The notes: generated by a model from the sequence alone, not told the origin. A stretch of 64,000 nucleotides of DNA from Homarus americanus (GCF_018991925.1 NW_024722158.1:8870420-8934419); one strand, 5' to 3'; positions 46,568 through 58,639 are shown, numbered from the stretch's first letter. Program-made: numbers and translations.

Positions 46568-46647
46568 TGGGTTAGGTTGGGTTGGGTTGGGTTGGGTTGG
46601 GTTGGGTTGGGTTGGGTTGGGTTGGGTTGGGTTGGGTTGGGTTGGGT
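46568..46647. repeat. (TTGGG)n pentamer array
   Basis: GGGTTAGG followed by about 15 perfect GGGTT units. It is G-rich, with quadruplex potential on the plus strand. Confidence 0.97.
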
Positions 46648-46659
46648 CAGATGGTGTAT

Positions 46660-49165
46660 GAGGTATACACTTGATGCAGCTGTGTTTTGTGTACAAGTTG
46701 ACATACACTCGTGGGTTGAGATGTCCCGGGAGGAGGTTGATACTGTACCTTAGTCGTAGTGTTCTTTTTTCTTAATTGATTTATCATTCCACTACTTTTA
46801 TCAGCTTACTAACCTCTCGGATGGTTTGTCTGTTCTTTGTTACTTTATTATTAACTTGTATTGTCCACTGTTAGTACAAGTGGAAGTAATAAATAACTAA
46901 ATTAATCCGGAAACTAAAGTATACTTCGAGTTTATTTGTATTTTTGTTATTATTATTTTGTTACTGCAGTATATACCTATAACACGTAATACATAAACAC
47001 AGTAAATATAAGTTGTTGTTTTCTTTTGTGTTTGTCGACCTCGATCCGGCGACTACTGGTAGAGGACTTCCGGCCGTCTGCTTCAGAGGTTGACCAGCAC
47101 GTTCGTGTTTATATTATCTTCTCGACTTATATGTTACACAGTCACTTCTGAGTTATTCAATGATCTTTTTGATAGTATTTACCTATTTTAACCTAAATAT
47201 CAACAAATAAGTGCGAAAACAACCAAATCCACCGGACTAAGTTAGCAATTATACGAATCAATGGTGTAACTGGTCCTTAGACTGTACACCCTCCTCAAAA
47301 AGTGTCGGCTCCCCTGGGCTGATGTATTTAGAATTGAACACAGTAACACGTGCACAACAGTCTCGGTTCGGCTGGTATTTCCGATTGTGAGTTGCACCTT
47401 TCGTTCTTTCTTCTTGCTCCTGATAATCACCATGACATCTACAGTATATCACCTATTCTCTACATAATGTAATGAAATGGGATGAATTGTGATACCATAT
47501 GCAAAACTAATAGTGTCATAAGTAACCCCGCTGATTTATGCACTAGATACTATTTCAGCTCCAGGGGATGAGTGGCCAGATAGGAATATAACGTTACTAT
47601 GTTTTCATGAACCGAGGTTATAATGGAATCACTTCGAACGAAATATGAAACACTATGATCCGATTTTACATTCATTTATAAATATTGTAATTACAGGTTT
47701 ATTATAATGCCATGTCCATTTACTATAACATTATGATTTACTGAATTTCTATATTATTTTTACCTAAATTGATGGGGTACCAAATTATGGATATAACGTA
47801 TCATCTAATGATTGGTGCTGGCAACGGAACATTATCTGATACGCAATAACGAGACGATGTCGTTAAGTCTTCCCATGGGATTGACAGTCACTATGGACAC
47901 ATCACAGGCAACACGAGGCACTACCATTGCCCGTCACGGCATTTGCTTAAGGGACAAGTCGGTGCAAGCTGTGTTTTCCAGCGAGTCTCTGGTACTAGTG
48001 TTGGTCATGGATATCCAGCAGAAAACATCCACTATTTGACTGCCGTTGATATATTTTCGCTACATTAATATCATTATATTACTCTACTAAAGATGGAGCA
48101 CAGTGAGTCACCATAATTATAACAAATGCCAGAAATAATAACCGGCAACCTCACGGATACTAGGAAGGCAGACCTATTAACATAATGCAGGAATCACAAT
48201 TAGTGATCGGAAATATTCGTCCATTGTGACACATTGTATCGATAAGGAAAGGGGCCTATACTTTTTGGGGAGAGTTTTCCTACTGTCTCCTGTATTCGTG
48301 TACGAGGAGGGGCTCCACTCACTCCTCGCACTGACCTGTCTTAACTACTGCCCTTGTTGGATTGGCTCTATTACTGTATATATATATTTTTTAAGTGATT
48401 TTCTTGTTTTTAATAATTCACAATCAAACAACTACAGATACCAGAACAATTATAACATCAATAACGATATAACCATCAGACAACAAAATCGACTTAATAA
48501 ATCATTTCGAGACATAAATTCAAAACATAAGAAAAAGTAATATTTCCTATACACCAGACGAGTATTCACAATGTTCAAAGTATCAATGGAAATATAACCC
48601 AAAGAGCCGACATATACAAGAGCATGCAATATGAATCACTCTATCCACCTTAGTACACACAAAAAAACAAACACGACTTTCCCATTGTCCTGACCTCTAA
48701 CCTATAGTTCACCAAGCCAACGAATAACATACATACCAGATCCGTCTACATTAATGTGTGGGAGCTGACAGTGGCGTGTTTTCTGCTTAGTTACATCCAG
48801 ATTTATCGATATATACAAGGGAATAAATGGACCATGTCTTTATTAAGTTAGATATTGTGAATTGAATACGACAAAGGAGAAGACTTTTTGAATATTATCT
48901 AATCCGCTTGTTGGTGTGATAAAGAACACGAGGAAGGTGATGAGTTATTGAGGTGACGAAATGGGAAGTAAAATAAAATAGGGTTAAGAGTGAAACAGGA
49001 ATAGGTTCAAGTTATACACTCACTCACTCACACTCACTTGATAATATTTCTCAAGGCTAATTAACAGGAGTCAGGTGAAGTATGTAAACACGAGGTAATA
49101 TAGAAGTAACAAGTTGAGCAAGGAGGTGAAGAGGAAGTTCATTACCATATAAATTGTTTTATAAC
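46660..49165. other. No gene recognised
   Basis: Largest satellite-free stretch. The 75-codon frame at 47812-48039 (DTSQATRGTTIARHG) and the 104-codon frame at 48226-48540 have no known motif or convincing splice signals. Confidence 0.4.
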
Positions 49166-49169
49166 CTCG

Positions 49170-49665
49170 TGTGTGAGTGTTGGTGGAGATGAAGGTGGAG
49201 GAGTAGTAGTGGTGGAGTAGTGGTGGGGTGGTGGAGTGATGGTCCAGTGGTGGAGTAGTGGTGGTGGGGTGATGGTGGAGTGGGGAGGTTATCGATGGTG
49301 GAGAAGTGGAAGATGAAGTGGATGGTGGACTGGGAAGGTTGTAATTGGTAGGTGAAGTGTGGAGGAAATATGGTCATGGAGTAGGGAGGTGGAGTGGGTG
49401 GGTGAGTGGTGGTGGGATTGGTGGTGTAAAAGGTAGCGGAGTGATGAGTTGGGGAGGTGGAGTGATGTAGGTTGTGGAGTGATTGGTGGACTTGTAGTGT
49501 GTGTGGTGGAGTGGGTGTTAGGGTGGGTGGTGGAGTGGATAGTAAAGTAGTTAGTGGAGTGGTTGATGTAATATTTAATGGTGTGGATAGCGGAGTATGT
49601 CTGTATGTGTGTGGTGGAGTGGGTGTTAAGGTGGTTGGTGGAGTGGATAGTAAAGTAGTTAGGTT
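49170..49665. repeat. GGTGGAGTAGTGGTGG array with a duplicated ~60-bp block
   Basis: Irregular GTGGAGTGG units. A block starting GTGTGTGGTGGAGTGGGTGT and ending ATAGTAAAGTAGTTAG appears at about 49498 and 49608. The second copy passes into GGTTAGGGTAGG. Confidence 0.8.
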
Positions 49666-49837
49666 AGGGTAGGTTAACTATCTCGGTGATCGGTTAGACA
49701 AGGGTTAGTTCATAAAGGTACAGAATTATGAGTTATATGATGGGTATTTGTACAGGTAGTTTGATGCTCTAAATGTTTTCATACTCTACAGTATTGTCTT
49801 TAAGTATTACTAAAGTAAAGGTTTAAAGGTGACGAAC

Positions 49838-49935
49838 CAGGAGACCCAGGCGGCCACACTGCAGGTCTCCTCGGCCACACTGCTGGTCTCCTCGGCCACA
49901 CTGCAGGTCTTCTCGGCCACACTGCAAGTCTCCTC
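49838..49935. repeat. 22-bp tandem repeat, CTCGGCCACACTGCAGGTCT
   Basis: Four to five units. Confidence 0.9.
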
Positions 49936-50049
49936 GACCAGTCCTGCAGTCTGGTGATGCTTGGTCGAGGACAGCGCTGCGCCTCAGTTTCTCCTGCCTG
50001 AGGAACAAAGGCCCAGTAACTGTGTTGGCGTGACAAAGTGCACCAAACA

Positions 50050-50170
50050 TTCATAAGAACGTAAGAAACAGCAGCGGGCCTATTGGCTCACACTGTGCAG
50101 TCCCGTTTACACCCAACCCCTGTCGCTCATATATCCGTCTATGGTCGTATGTTCACTCGCCAAATTCTGC
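50050..50170. mobile_element. Possible dispersed retroelement tail (CATAAGAACGTAAGAA type)
   Basis: CATAAGAACGTAAGAAACAG, CGGGCCTATTGGCTCACACT and CTCATATATCCG resemble a very common dispersed repeat of decapod genomes. This is from memory of that family, with no second copy in the window. Confidence 0.4.
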
Positions 50171-50639
50171 ACTTTGGACGATTTACTCGGCCAGAGTGAC
50201 GGAGACTTGTTTTCTCGCTTACAATAACACACACAAAAATTTCACTCTTGTTGATAAATACTGATGATAGTTATTCTTACAGCGTATAATCGTAGTCGTG
50301 CAGGTAACAGACTTGGGTTCATATGTTTACATACTTGTACTTGGTATTTATTAGTACTCGAGTACCATTTTTTTGGTACTTGTATTTATACTTATAAATT
50401 TCACAATAGTCTTATCATTGTACTTGTACCTGATAAAATGTATTGGAAAATATAAGTACTTTCAAGTATTTTTCAAGTGCTTCGATTATTTGGTAGTGAA
50501 AAGCTCGATTCGGTAATTAATCTCATCCAAATTTGTAAGGAGTGCAATATCGGAGTTGGTAACGTTGTACTTTCAAGCGAATTTACATGATCTAAGGAAA
50601 TTTGGTTCTCTCCATAACTGGTTTTAGAGTCTGCAGTTC

Positions 50640-50990
50640 TTGCCTACAGACATTTTGAAGGGCGCCACAGTGGGAAAGAGAACCGTAGAGCAGCATGAGG
50701 AAACATTGGCTTGCTTTGGGTCAGCAACATAAGTGCTAACATTGTGATGGATAATGCCAGCAACATGATTGGTGTATTTTCACTGCCAGGCTTTGAGGAG
50801 GACGTTCTCTCTCCTGATTCTAGTGGTTATCAAGGAGGGCTTCACGAATGCCACCCAGTCGAACAGGATATCTTGATAAAACTGTAAAGATTGTAACACT
50901 TGCACCAAGACCCACTACAGCCACAGAGCTACTTGAAGGTGGGAACAGGCTTCAAGCTCCAGTACTTCGCGATGGAATTCCCAAGTGAAG
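50640..50990 (+). pseudogene. hAT-type transposase remnant
   Basis: The plus-strand translation from about 50738 gives SNIVMDNASNMIGVFSLPGF then EEDVLSP. The DNASNM core preceded by hydrophobic residues and followed by a short PGF motif is characteristic of the segment around the second catalytic aspartate of hAT transposases. Frames on both sides are broken and only about 30 codons are convincing. A non-autonomous hAT element lies 400-500 bases downstream, but the two need not be related. Confidence 0.45.
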
Positions 50991-51077
50991 ATGTTTCGAT
51001 CTGTTTTTTCTGTCCCAAAAGAAAAATTTACTCAACTCAGACTAGGTATTGATAATAGTAATGATAACAGTATGGTT

Positions 51078-51114
<37 letters not shown>

Positions 51115-51129
51115 TAATAATAATAATAA
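51078..51129. repeat. (AAT)n microsatellite
   Basis: About 16 AAT units with one ACA interruption. Confidence 0.95.
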
Positions 51130-51380
51130 ACCCCAGTAATTCATTCATTACTGGCGCCATCTCTGCGGCCAGATGGTAAGTTTCTTTAATATCATCTGAC
51201 TTTTAAATCATAATATATGTTGTCATATGGGGTGTGGCGGCTCCTAACGCCCTTCAGGTTTATTAGAAATAAAATGTAACCTGGTTGCGGCTCTCCTGGC
51301 CGACATCCGTGAACTTGTCAACAGTGATTCAAGAACAACAATGACCGTCTGGAGAATATCTTGGTCCACCTGCTCATTAC

Positions 51381-51791
51381 CAGGGCCGGATTCAGGAGTG
51401 GGCAAAGTGGGCAGGTGCCCAGGGGCCTCCACATATCAGGGCTGGTCGACTTGAAACCACATGAATGACTCCAGTCATGTCTCACTTTTCTGTGCGCGCG
51501 TGTGTGTGTGTGTGTGTGTGTGTTGGGAATTTGTACACTATCAATAAATATACAGTTAATCAAAAATTTCTCAATGCTCTAATTTCCTCAATATAACTGC
51601 ATATGGCTTCAAAATTCTCCAAAGAAGTGTTCAAATTTCACAATTTTCCCGGGGGGCTTACAGCGCTCCCCGGAACTCCCAGATGTTTAGGCTCGCTTCA
51701 CTCGCCACCCCACCCTCTTGGGTAGTTATAATGAGGGGGGCCTCCACAAAGAGGCTGCCCATGGGCCTCCACAGGTCTAAATCCGGCACTG
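51381..51791. mobile_element. Non-autonomous hAT element with terminal inverted repeats and 8-bp target-site duplication
   Basis: 411 bp. The left end is CAGGGCCGGATTCAG. The right end, on the opposite strand, reads CAGTGCCGGATTTAG. Both ends are flanked by the identical octamer CTCATTAC (51373-51380 and 51792-51799). Eight-base duplications and CAG-type ends are hallmarks of the hAT superfamily. Subterminal GGGCCTCCACA occurs near both ends. There is no transposase frame inside. A (GT)n lies at about 51497-51523. Confidence 0.93.
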
Positions 51792-51799
51792 CTCATTAC

Positions 51800-52260
51800 C
51801 CTTGTTAACACCCTAACTCGTGTCTGAGGAAGATTGTGATTGGTGCTGCTCTCATTCCATGTCTAAACCGGGATAACACTCAAGACCTCCCCTTCTTCAT
51901 GGACAAACCTCATTCTTTATTTTCCGGAATAAATAAAACGATCGTTGGTTAATAACGACTCAGGAACTCAGGAAATGGATTAATGACATACTGTATATGC
52001 ACATCAGTACTTGGAAAACATCAAAGGAACACATGACTAACCTTTCATTACCTGTATTAATGACCACTCCAGGTAAAGACACATATATCACATATTTCAC
52101 CAATCATCGAAAAATCCTAACTGGTCATAACTCCTTTGATGTAAACTTATTATTTTTATTGATGTTAATATGTTTTTTTTTCGAAATAATTCCCGACTTC
52201 AGGTTTTATATAGAGGAAGACTGAGGAAAAATGTCTAAGGTCGTTTGCTTACTTGTCTTA
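51800..52260. other. No gene recognised
   Basis: Unique-looking. The minus-strand frame crossing 51244-51432 is split by the hAT insertion and has no known motif. Confidence 0.4.
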
Positions 52261-52269
52261 TTGAACTTA

Positions 52270-52415
52270 TAACAAACTATTGATCACCTGATGATTAACC
52301 ACCCAAACGTTAACCTAACTTAACCTAGCATGACTTAATCCAATCTAACCTAACCTAACCTAACCTAACCTAACATTGTTATCGTGCACCTGGATAATCT
52401 TGAGTAGACAAGTTA
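52270..52415. repeat. (CCTAA)n element with TAATCTTC-type flanks
   Basis: The left flank is GATCACCTGATGATTAACCA, the core includes five perfect CCTAA units, and the right flank is GGATAATCTTGAG. Confidence 0.7.
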
Positions 52416-52654
52416 TCCTATACTTGTCCTTTCTAGTCATCCTGGATAATATGAATAAAAGTTATCCAGTTCCTCGGTTAACGGTGGATATATATATCGA
52501 TTAAATTACTACCGGCTCGTACTGTCAAGTAAAGTTACGGTACCGTGTTGAGTTCAGTTGTTTGAGAGCAAATTACACAAAGGGTTTCAGTTTATATTTA
52601 TCTGTGCATATTGATTTCGTCTCAGCACCCCACTTTATGATGATTAAAGGTGAA

Positions 52655-52765
52655 TGATTTAGGTTAGGGTAGGTTTGGTTAGGTTAGGTAATAATAGGGT
52701 ATATAATTCTTTAGGTGAATTGAAGGAGGGTGGTTAATCTTCAGGTGAATTGATGGGGGTGTACT
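52655..52765. repeat. TTAGG pentamers followed by two GGTGAATTGA-type motifs
   Basis: GATTTAGGTTAGGGTAGG, then ATAATTCTTTAGGTGAATTG and GTGGTTAATCTTCAGGTGAA. Confidence 0.75.
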
Positions 52766-53039
52766 ATTATCAGGAAAAATGCTTATTGAATCCCTATGCA
52801 TGCTGTGAGACTATTAAATATTGTATCCACTGAAAACTTTGTCACTGTGTTCACTTCAATAAACTGGTATATTATCAGCTGTTTTGTTCTGATATATACT
52901 GGCTGGTTATCGAATATATTAGGATTGATAATTTATCGTATTAATAATTGTTAGGTTTTCTCAAAATATCAGATATTCTTATGATTTACATCCATATAAA
53001 ATTCTAGTTCCTTATATTTTTGACAGTGAATAAGTTTTC

Positions 53040-53185
53040 ATGTTTTTTTTTTTACATTTATTTAGATTTTTTTTACATTTATTTAGATTTTTTTTTTACA
53101 TTTATTTAGATTTTTTTTTACATTTATTTAGATTTTTTTTTACATTTATTTAGATTTTTTTTACATTTATTTAGATTTTTTTTTA
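53040..53185. repeat. ~22-bp T-rich array, TTTTACATTTATTTAGATTT
   Basis: Seven units with variable T-run length. Confidence 0.93.
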
Positions 53186-53315
53186 ATATGAAATGTGTTT
53201 ATTAGTCAGTTAATCAATGTTTTATCTTCATGTCTGAGGGATGGTGACCACAGCCCTCCACTCCTAAAATTTTCGACTGTATACCCAGATTTAAATTTTT
53301 TTTGTTTATTTATTT

Positions 53316-53479
<164 letters not shown>

Positions 53480-53544
53480 GGGTTATATTCATCTCTCTAA
53501 AACTCTTAGCTTATCTTCCCCCTTGGGCCTCCTGCCTTCAGTTT

Positions 53545-54525
53545 TACCCACGAGAAAATGACCAGCTCATGGTTGACATTACAATGGTCATTGCTGGAGA
53601 CTTTCGTCAGACCCTACCTGTCATTCCTCGAAGCACTCCAGTTGATGAACTGAATGCGTGCCTCAAGGCATCATACCTTTGGAGAAGTGTTCAGACACTC
53701 ACCCTATCTAAAAACATGAGAGTACAACTACAAGGAGATCAGGATGCTGGACGGTTTCCAAACCTTCTACTACAGATTGGGAATGGAACTTTCCCTGTTG
53801 ATTCAGAAGGACAAATATTCATTCCTCAAGAATGTGGAAATGTTGTAAAGTCCTCAACTGAGCTCACTAACATGGTCTACCCAAACATTATCCACCACTA
53901 CAAGGATCACTAGTGGCTGCGTGAACGCGCAATTCTGGCACCAAAGAATGAAACAGTGGCTGAAATTAACATGACTCTACTCAGACAGCTTCCAGGCAGT
54001 GAGACTTCATTCAAATCTGTTGATACAGTAATCGACCAGGACCAAGCAGTCCAGTACCCTGCAGAATTCCTTAATTCCTTGGAGCCTGCTGGAATGCTTC
54101 CTCAACACCTCACTCTCAAGAGTGGAACTCATATAATGCTCTTAAGAAATCTTAAACCACCAATCCTCTGCAATGGCACAAGACTGGTGGTGAAGAACAT
54201 GATGCCACATGTACTGGAAGCTACAATACTGACAGGAAAACCTAAAGGAGAGGACGTTTTTATACCAAGGATACCTCTCATCACCACTGACCTGCCATTT
54301 GAGTTCAAGCGACTTCAGTTCCCGGTTAAAGTGAGCTTTGCCATGACCATCTACAAAAGCCAGGGACAGTCACTAAAGATAGTTGGCCTAAGCCTGGTGT
54401 TTCCTTTCTTCTCTTATGGACAGTTCTATGTTGGATGCTCCAGAGTGGGAACTGACAAAAATCTGTACATACTTGCTGCTAATGGCAAAACCAAAAATGT
54501 GGTCTACCTTAATGCACTACAGTGA
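53545..54525 (+). pseudogene. Helitron-encoded PIF1-like helicase, C-terminal half, one internal stop
   Basis: This is the helicase half of the Rep-helicase protein that drives rolling-circle transposition of Helitrons. Frame 1 is open from the GT repeat. True homology appears to begin near ENDQLMVDITMV. Ordered superfamily 1 motifs are visible: GDFRQTLPVIPR (motif III), LSKNMRVQL (motif IV), NGTRLVVKNMMP, VSFAMTIYKSQGQSLKIVGL-type motif V split around 54340, and YVGCSRVG (motif VI). The end is NVVYLNALQ then TGA at 54523-54525. A single TAG at 53911-53913 replaces one codon before WLRERAILAPKN. The Walker A region and the Rep domain are absent, so the copy is 5' truncated. Confidence 0.92.
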
Positions 54526-54605
54526 GACAATGTGGAGCCTCCCGGAGGGTGGCGTCCTACTGTGGCCAAGCGAAAGAGTCTCCCGGAGGGCGGCGATTCC
54601 GCTAG
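54526..54605 (+). mobile_element. Helitron 3' terminus: hairpin plus CTAG
   Basis: A 17-nt hairpin GTCTCCCGGAGGGCGGC (54578-54594, one G-T pair and one mismatch) is followed 7 bases later by CTAG at 54602-54605 and then T. This fits the Helitron rule of a short hairpin upstream of a CTRR end inserted before T. A second, similar hairpin GCCTCCCGGAGGGTGGC lies at 54537-54553. Confidence 0.7.
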
Positions 54606-54609
54606 TGTG

Positions 54610-55430
54610 TATTAAAACTATAACCATACAGGAAATACTTGTGAACTGTTGCCGATTGACTTGTCATTGTCATTCACACATAAAAGTTATTTATAATTAG
54701 CGTAGTTTGTCAACTTTCTGGGTATATGTTTATTGCAAATAACACTATATTAACGATTTGATGTTTATGTAAATAAAATTAATTACATCCGTTATTTATT
54801 CTGACATGAAAGTCACCCTGTCATAAAAGGACATCATACTAAGACTCCGGCCCGTCCACGTATCACCCCTAAATTAAGGTGAAAGTTGCATTAAAAAAAT
54901 ACAAAGAATATCTCAGACCAGTAGCCCAAGCTGGGAATACCGTCCTTGTTAAAAAAATACTGTGTTGTAACCTCCCCCATCCCTGTAGCCCCGAACACCC
55001 TTACCCTCCTCAACCATCCATAACCTGCCACATCCTCCCTTACCCTCCTCAACCATCCATAACCTGCCACATCCTCACACCGGATCCTCTCTCCCCTTCA
55101 CTCATGGATATTTCGGATTCGCGAGTCGATACCCTCGAGGTTTACACTTCACGGAGAGGGTGGACTGACAACTCTGAGTGTACTAATGGGAAATGTCCTC
55201 AACTGTACCTAAATATTATGTTGCTTCAGTATGAGTTCGTGTGGTTATTTTACACCTTCACATTTAAATACTGACTAAACCTTCTGTAATACCAAACAAG
55301 CCCGTCCACACGTTGTTATACCCAGAGTGAAAACTAACAGCTTCTCTAGTGGCCAATTTGGGTTTATGCAAATTGGGTGTAGGGCAAATGAGTTTATGAT
55401 GTGGTCTCATTTTTTCTGCACTTGATTAGC
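54610..55430. other. No gene recognised; two ~40-bp units at 54998-55080
   Basis: CCTCAACCATCCATAACCTG plus CCACATCCTCC occurs twice. The rest is unique-looking. Confidence 0.45.
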
Positions 55431-55435
55431 AACGA

Positions 55436-55660
55436 AACCTAACCTAACCTAAACCAAATTAAACCCAACTGAACCATAACCCCACCCCACCCCCACCCAC
55501 CCCACCCCACACCACACCCCACCACCCCACCCACCCCACCCCCACCCCAGCCCCACCCCACCTTGTAATCCCACCCCACACCCCAGCCACCCCCACCCCA
55601 CCCAGCCCCCACCCCTACACCCATCCCAACCCCACCCCTACACCCATCCCAACCCACAAT
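55436..55660. repeat. (CCTAA)n start passing into CCCACCCC-rich array
   Basis: CCTAACCTAACCTAAACC, then irregular ACCCCACCCC units. The minus strand is a low-complexity glycine/tryptophan frame. Confidence 0.9.
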
Positions 55661-55924
55661 AGGTACGTACATAAATATAGATAAACAATTTAAAAGATCG
55701 AGAGTAAAGAATGAAATCAGGTTACCATCACATCAGATTAACTCCTGTTGTTGGCAGCCTCTGACACACACTGGGGCTGGTGGGTGAAGCTTCATCAATC
55801 AGGGTGGGGTGTTGGCAGCTATAATGGTCGTATAATTTTGCTGTTTGTTCCTCTTCATCTGGTGTTGGTGATGGAGGTGGGAAGGACGTGTTGCTTGTCT
55901 TAGCTGATAGTTGGGAGGGTGTGT

Positions 55925-56145
55925 TGCTTGTTTCAGCTGACGGTGGGAAGGACGTGTTGCTTATCTCAGCTGGTGGTTGACGTGTTGCTTATCTCAGCTG
56001 GTGGTTGACCTGTTGTTTATCTCAGCTGGTGGTTGACGTGTTGTTTATCTCAGCTGGTGGTTGACCTGTTGTTTATCTCAGCTGGTGGTTGACGTGTTGC
56101 TTATCTCAGCTGGTGGTTGACGTGGTGCTTATCTCAGCAGGTGTT
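55925..56145. repeat. 28-bp tandem repeat, CTTATCTCAGCTGGTGGTTG
   Basis: Seven units of TTATCTCAGCTGGTGGTTGA plus CGTGTTG. Each contains the hexamer CAGCTG. Confidence 0.93.
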
Positions 56146-56226
56146 AACATCTGGCCGCCACCATTAACGATCTTCGATGTGTGTTAAACCGCAGACAAGT
56201 ATGGGCCATTATGTGACGATGTTGGG

Positions 56227-56297
56227 GAGTTGGTGGTATAGTGGTAACGCGCGTAACTCTCATTAATATGTCAAGGGTTCGAGCCCTGGGCCTGGAC
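56227..56297 (+). mobile_element. tRNA-derived SINE head
   Basis: TGGTATAGTGGTAACGCGC (A-box-like) and GGTTCGAGCCC (B-box, 56276-56286) at polymerase III spacing. The acceptor ends do not pair, so it is not a functional tRNA. No clear body was identified downstream. Confidence 0.6.
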
Positions 56298-56329
56298 ACA
56301 CGTGAGGAGGGTGTTATCCAGTGTGACTC

Positions 56330-56530
56330 TCACTACCAAACATCAGGACATCACTGAACATCGTTAGGACGTCAGGGGATATCACGGGACATCGATGTTC
56401 ATTACGGGACATCAAGGTATATTGTAGGGCATCATGGGGCATCACGGGGCGTTATGGGATATATTGGGATATCGTAGGACATCATTGGGCGCAGTGGGAC
56501 ATTACCTGACGTCATGAGATATTGTAAGAC
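56330..56530. repeat. Irregular GGGACATCA-type units
   Basis: Repeated GGACATCA, GGGATAT and GGGGCATCA words with no fixed period. Confidence 0.7.
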
Positions 56531-57840
56531 GAAGTGAGGGGCGATGAGGTACACTGAGGGGTGATGAGGTACACTGAGGGGTGATGAGGTACACTGAGGG
56601 GCGATGAGGTACACTGAGGGGTGATGAGGTACACTGTGGGGTGATGAGGTACACTGAGAGGTGATGAGGTACACTGAGGGGTGATGAGGTACACTGAGAG
56701 GTGATGAGGTACACTGAGGGGTGATGAGCACTGAGGGGTGATGAGGTACACTGAGGGGTGATGAGGTACACTGAGAGATGTGATGAGGTAAAACTGAGGG
56801 GTGATGAGGTACACTGAAGGGTGATGAGGTAAAACTGAGGGGTGATGTGAGGCACACTGAGAGGTGATGAGGTAAAACTGAGGGATGACAGCACTGAGGG
56901 GCGATGAGGTGCACTGAGGGGTGATGAGGCACACTGGGTGATGAGGAAACTGAGGGTGATGAGGTACACTGAGGGGTGATGAGGTAAAACTGAGGGTGAT
57001 GAGGCACTGAAGGTGATGAGTAAAACTGAGGGGTGATGAGGCACACTGAAGGGTGATGAGGTAAAACTGAGGGTGATGAGGTACACTGAGGTGATGAGGT
57101 ACACTGAGGGGTGATGAGGTACACTGAGAGGTGATGAGGTAAAACTGAGGATGATGAGGTACACTGAGGGGCGATGAGGTACACTGAGGGGTGATGAGGT
57201 AAACTGAGGGGTGATGAGGTACACTGAGGGGTGATGAGGCACTGAGGGTGATGAGGTAAACTGAGGGTGATGAGGCACACTGAAGGGTGATGAGGTAAAA
57301 CTGAGGGGTGATGAGGTACACTGAGGGGTGATGAGGTACACTGAGGGGTGATGAGAGGTACACTGAAGGGTGATGAGGTAAAACTGAGGGGATGAGGCCA
57401 CTGAGGGGTGATGGAGGTACACTGAGGGGTGATGAGGTAAAACTGAGGGTGATGAGGTACACTGAGGGTGATGAGGTAAAACCAGGGGTGATGAGGCACA
57501 TGAAGGGTGATGAGGTAAACTGAGGGTGATGAGGTACACTGAGAGGTGATGAGGTAAAACTGAGGGATGAGGTACACTGAGGGGCGATGAGGCCACTAAG
57601 GGGTGATGAGGGTAAAACTGAGGGGTGATGAGGTACAATTGAGGGTGATGAGGAGGTAAAGTGGAGGGGATGAGGCACACTGAGGGGTGATGAGGAACTG
57701 AAGGGTGATGAGGGCACTGAGGGTGATGAGGTACACTGAGGTGATGAGGTAAAGTGAGGGGTGATGAGGTACATTGAGGTGGAGGTACACTGAGGGGTGA
57801 TGAGGTACGCTGAGGGGTGATGAGGCACTGAGAAAATGAT
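56530..57840. repeat. 20-bp satellite, CTGAGGGGTGATGAGGTACA
   Basis: About 65 units with many one-base deletions. The minus strand is open for up to 438 codons (VPHHPSVYLI-type) without coding support. Confidence 0.97.
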
Positions 57841-58634
57841 GAAGCAAACTAAGGGTCTGATAAATCATCCTGAAGATCTGATGGCACACTGAAGGCCTGA
57901 TGAATCACACCTAAGGTCTGATGAAGCACACTGAGGATCTGTTGAAGCACACTGAATATCTGTTGAAGCACACTGAAGGCCTGATGAATCCACCTAAGGT
58001 CTGATGAAGCACACTGAAGATCTGATGAAGCACACTGAAGATCTGATGAAGCACACTGAATATCTGTTGAAGCACACTGAAGGCCTGATGAATCACACCC
58101 AAGGTCTGATGAAGCACACTGAAGATCTGATGAAGCACACTGAGGATCTGTTGAAGCACACTGAATATCTGTTGAAGCACACTGAAGCCTGATGAATCAC
58201 ACCTAAGGTCTGATGAAGCACACTGAAATTTGATGAAGCACACTGAATATCTGATGAAGAACACTGAAGATCTGATGCACATGAAATTCTGATGAAACAC
58301 GCTGAAGATCTGGTGAATCACGCTGATGGCCTGGTGGAGCACAAAGACCTGATAAAGCACACTGAAGATCTGATGAAGCACACTGAAGATCTGATGAAGC
58401 ACACTGAAGATCTGATGAAGCACACTGAAGATCTGATGAAGCACACTGAAGGCCTGATGAAGCACACTGAAGATCTGATGAAGCACACTGAAGATCTGAT
58501 GAAGCACACTGAAGATCTGATGAAGCACACTGAAGGTCTGATGAAGCACATTAAAGGCCTGATGAACCACACTGAAGGTCTGATTAACCACACTGAAGAT
58601 CTGATGAAGCACTGAAGGCCTGATGAAGCACACT
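57840..58634. repeat. 21-bp satellite, CTGAAGATCTGATGAAGCAC A
   Basis: About 37 units. The 7-codon period gives MKHTEDL repeats on plus. The unit is clearly related to the adjacent 20-bp unit, and intermediate units sit at the junction (57830-57960). Confidence 0.97.
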
Positions 58635-58639
58635 AGATC

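Noticed and set aside
47812..48540. Two plus-strand open frames in the largest satellite-free stretch
   Set aside because: Short, no motif, no supporting splice or polyadenylation context; kept only as unannotated sequence.
56227..56297. Functional tRNA gene
   Set aside because: Same reason: polymerase III boxes without a cloverleaf.
56432..57828. Minus frames of 381-438 codons
   Set aside because: Satellite translation (VPHHPSVYLI); three overlapping frames are equally open.
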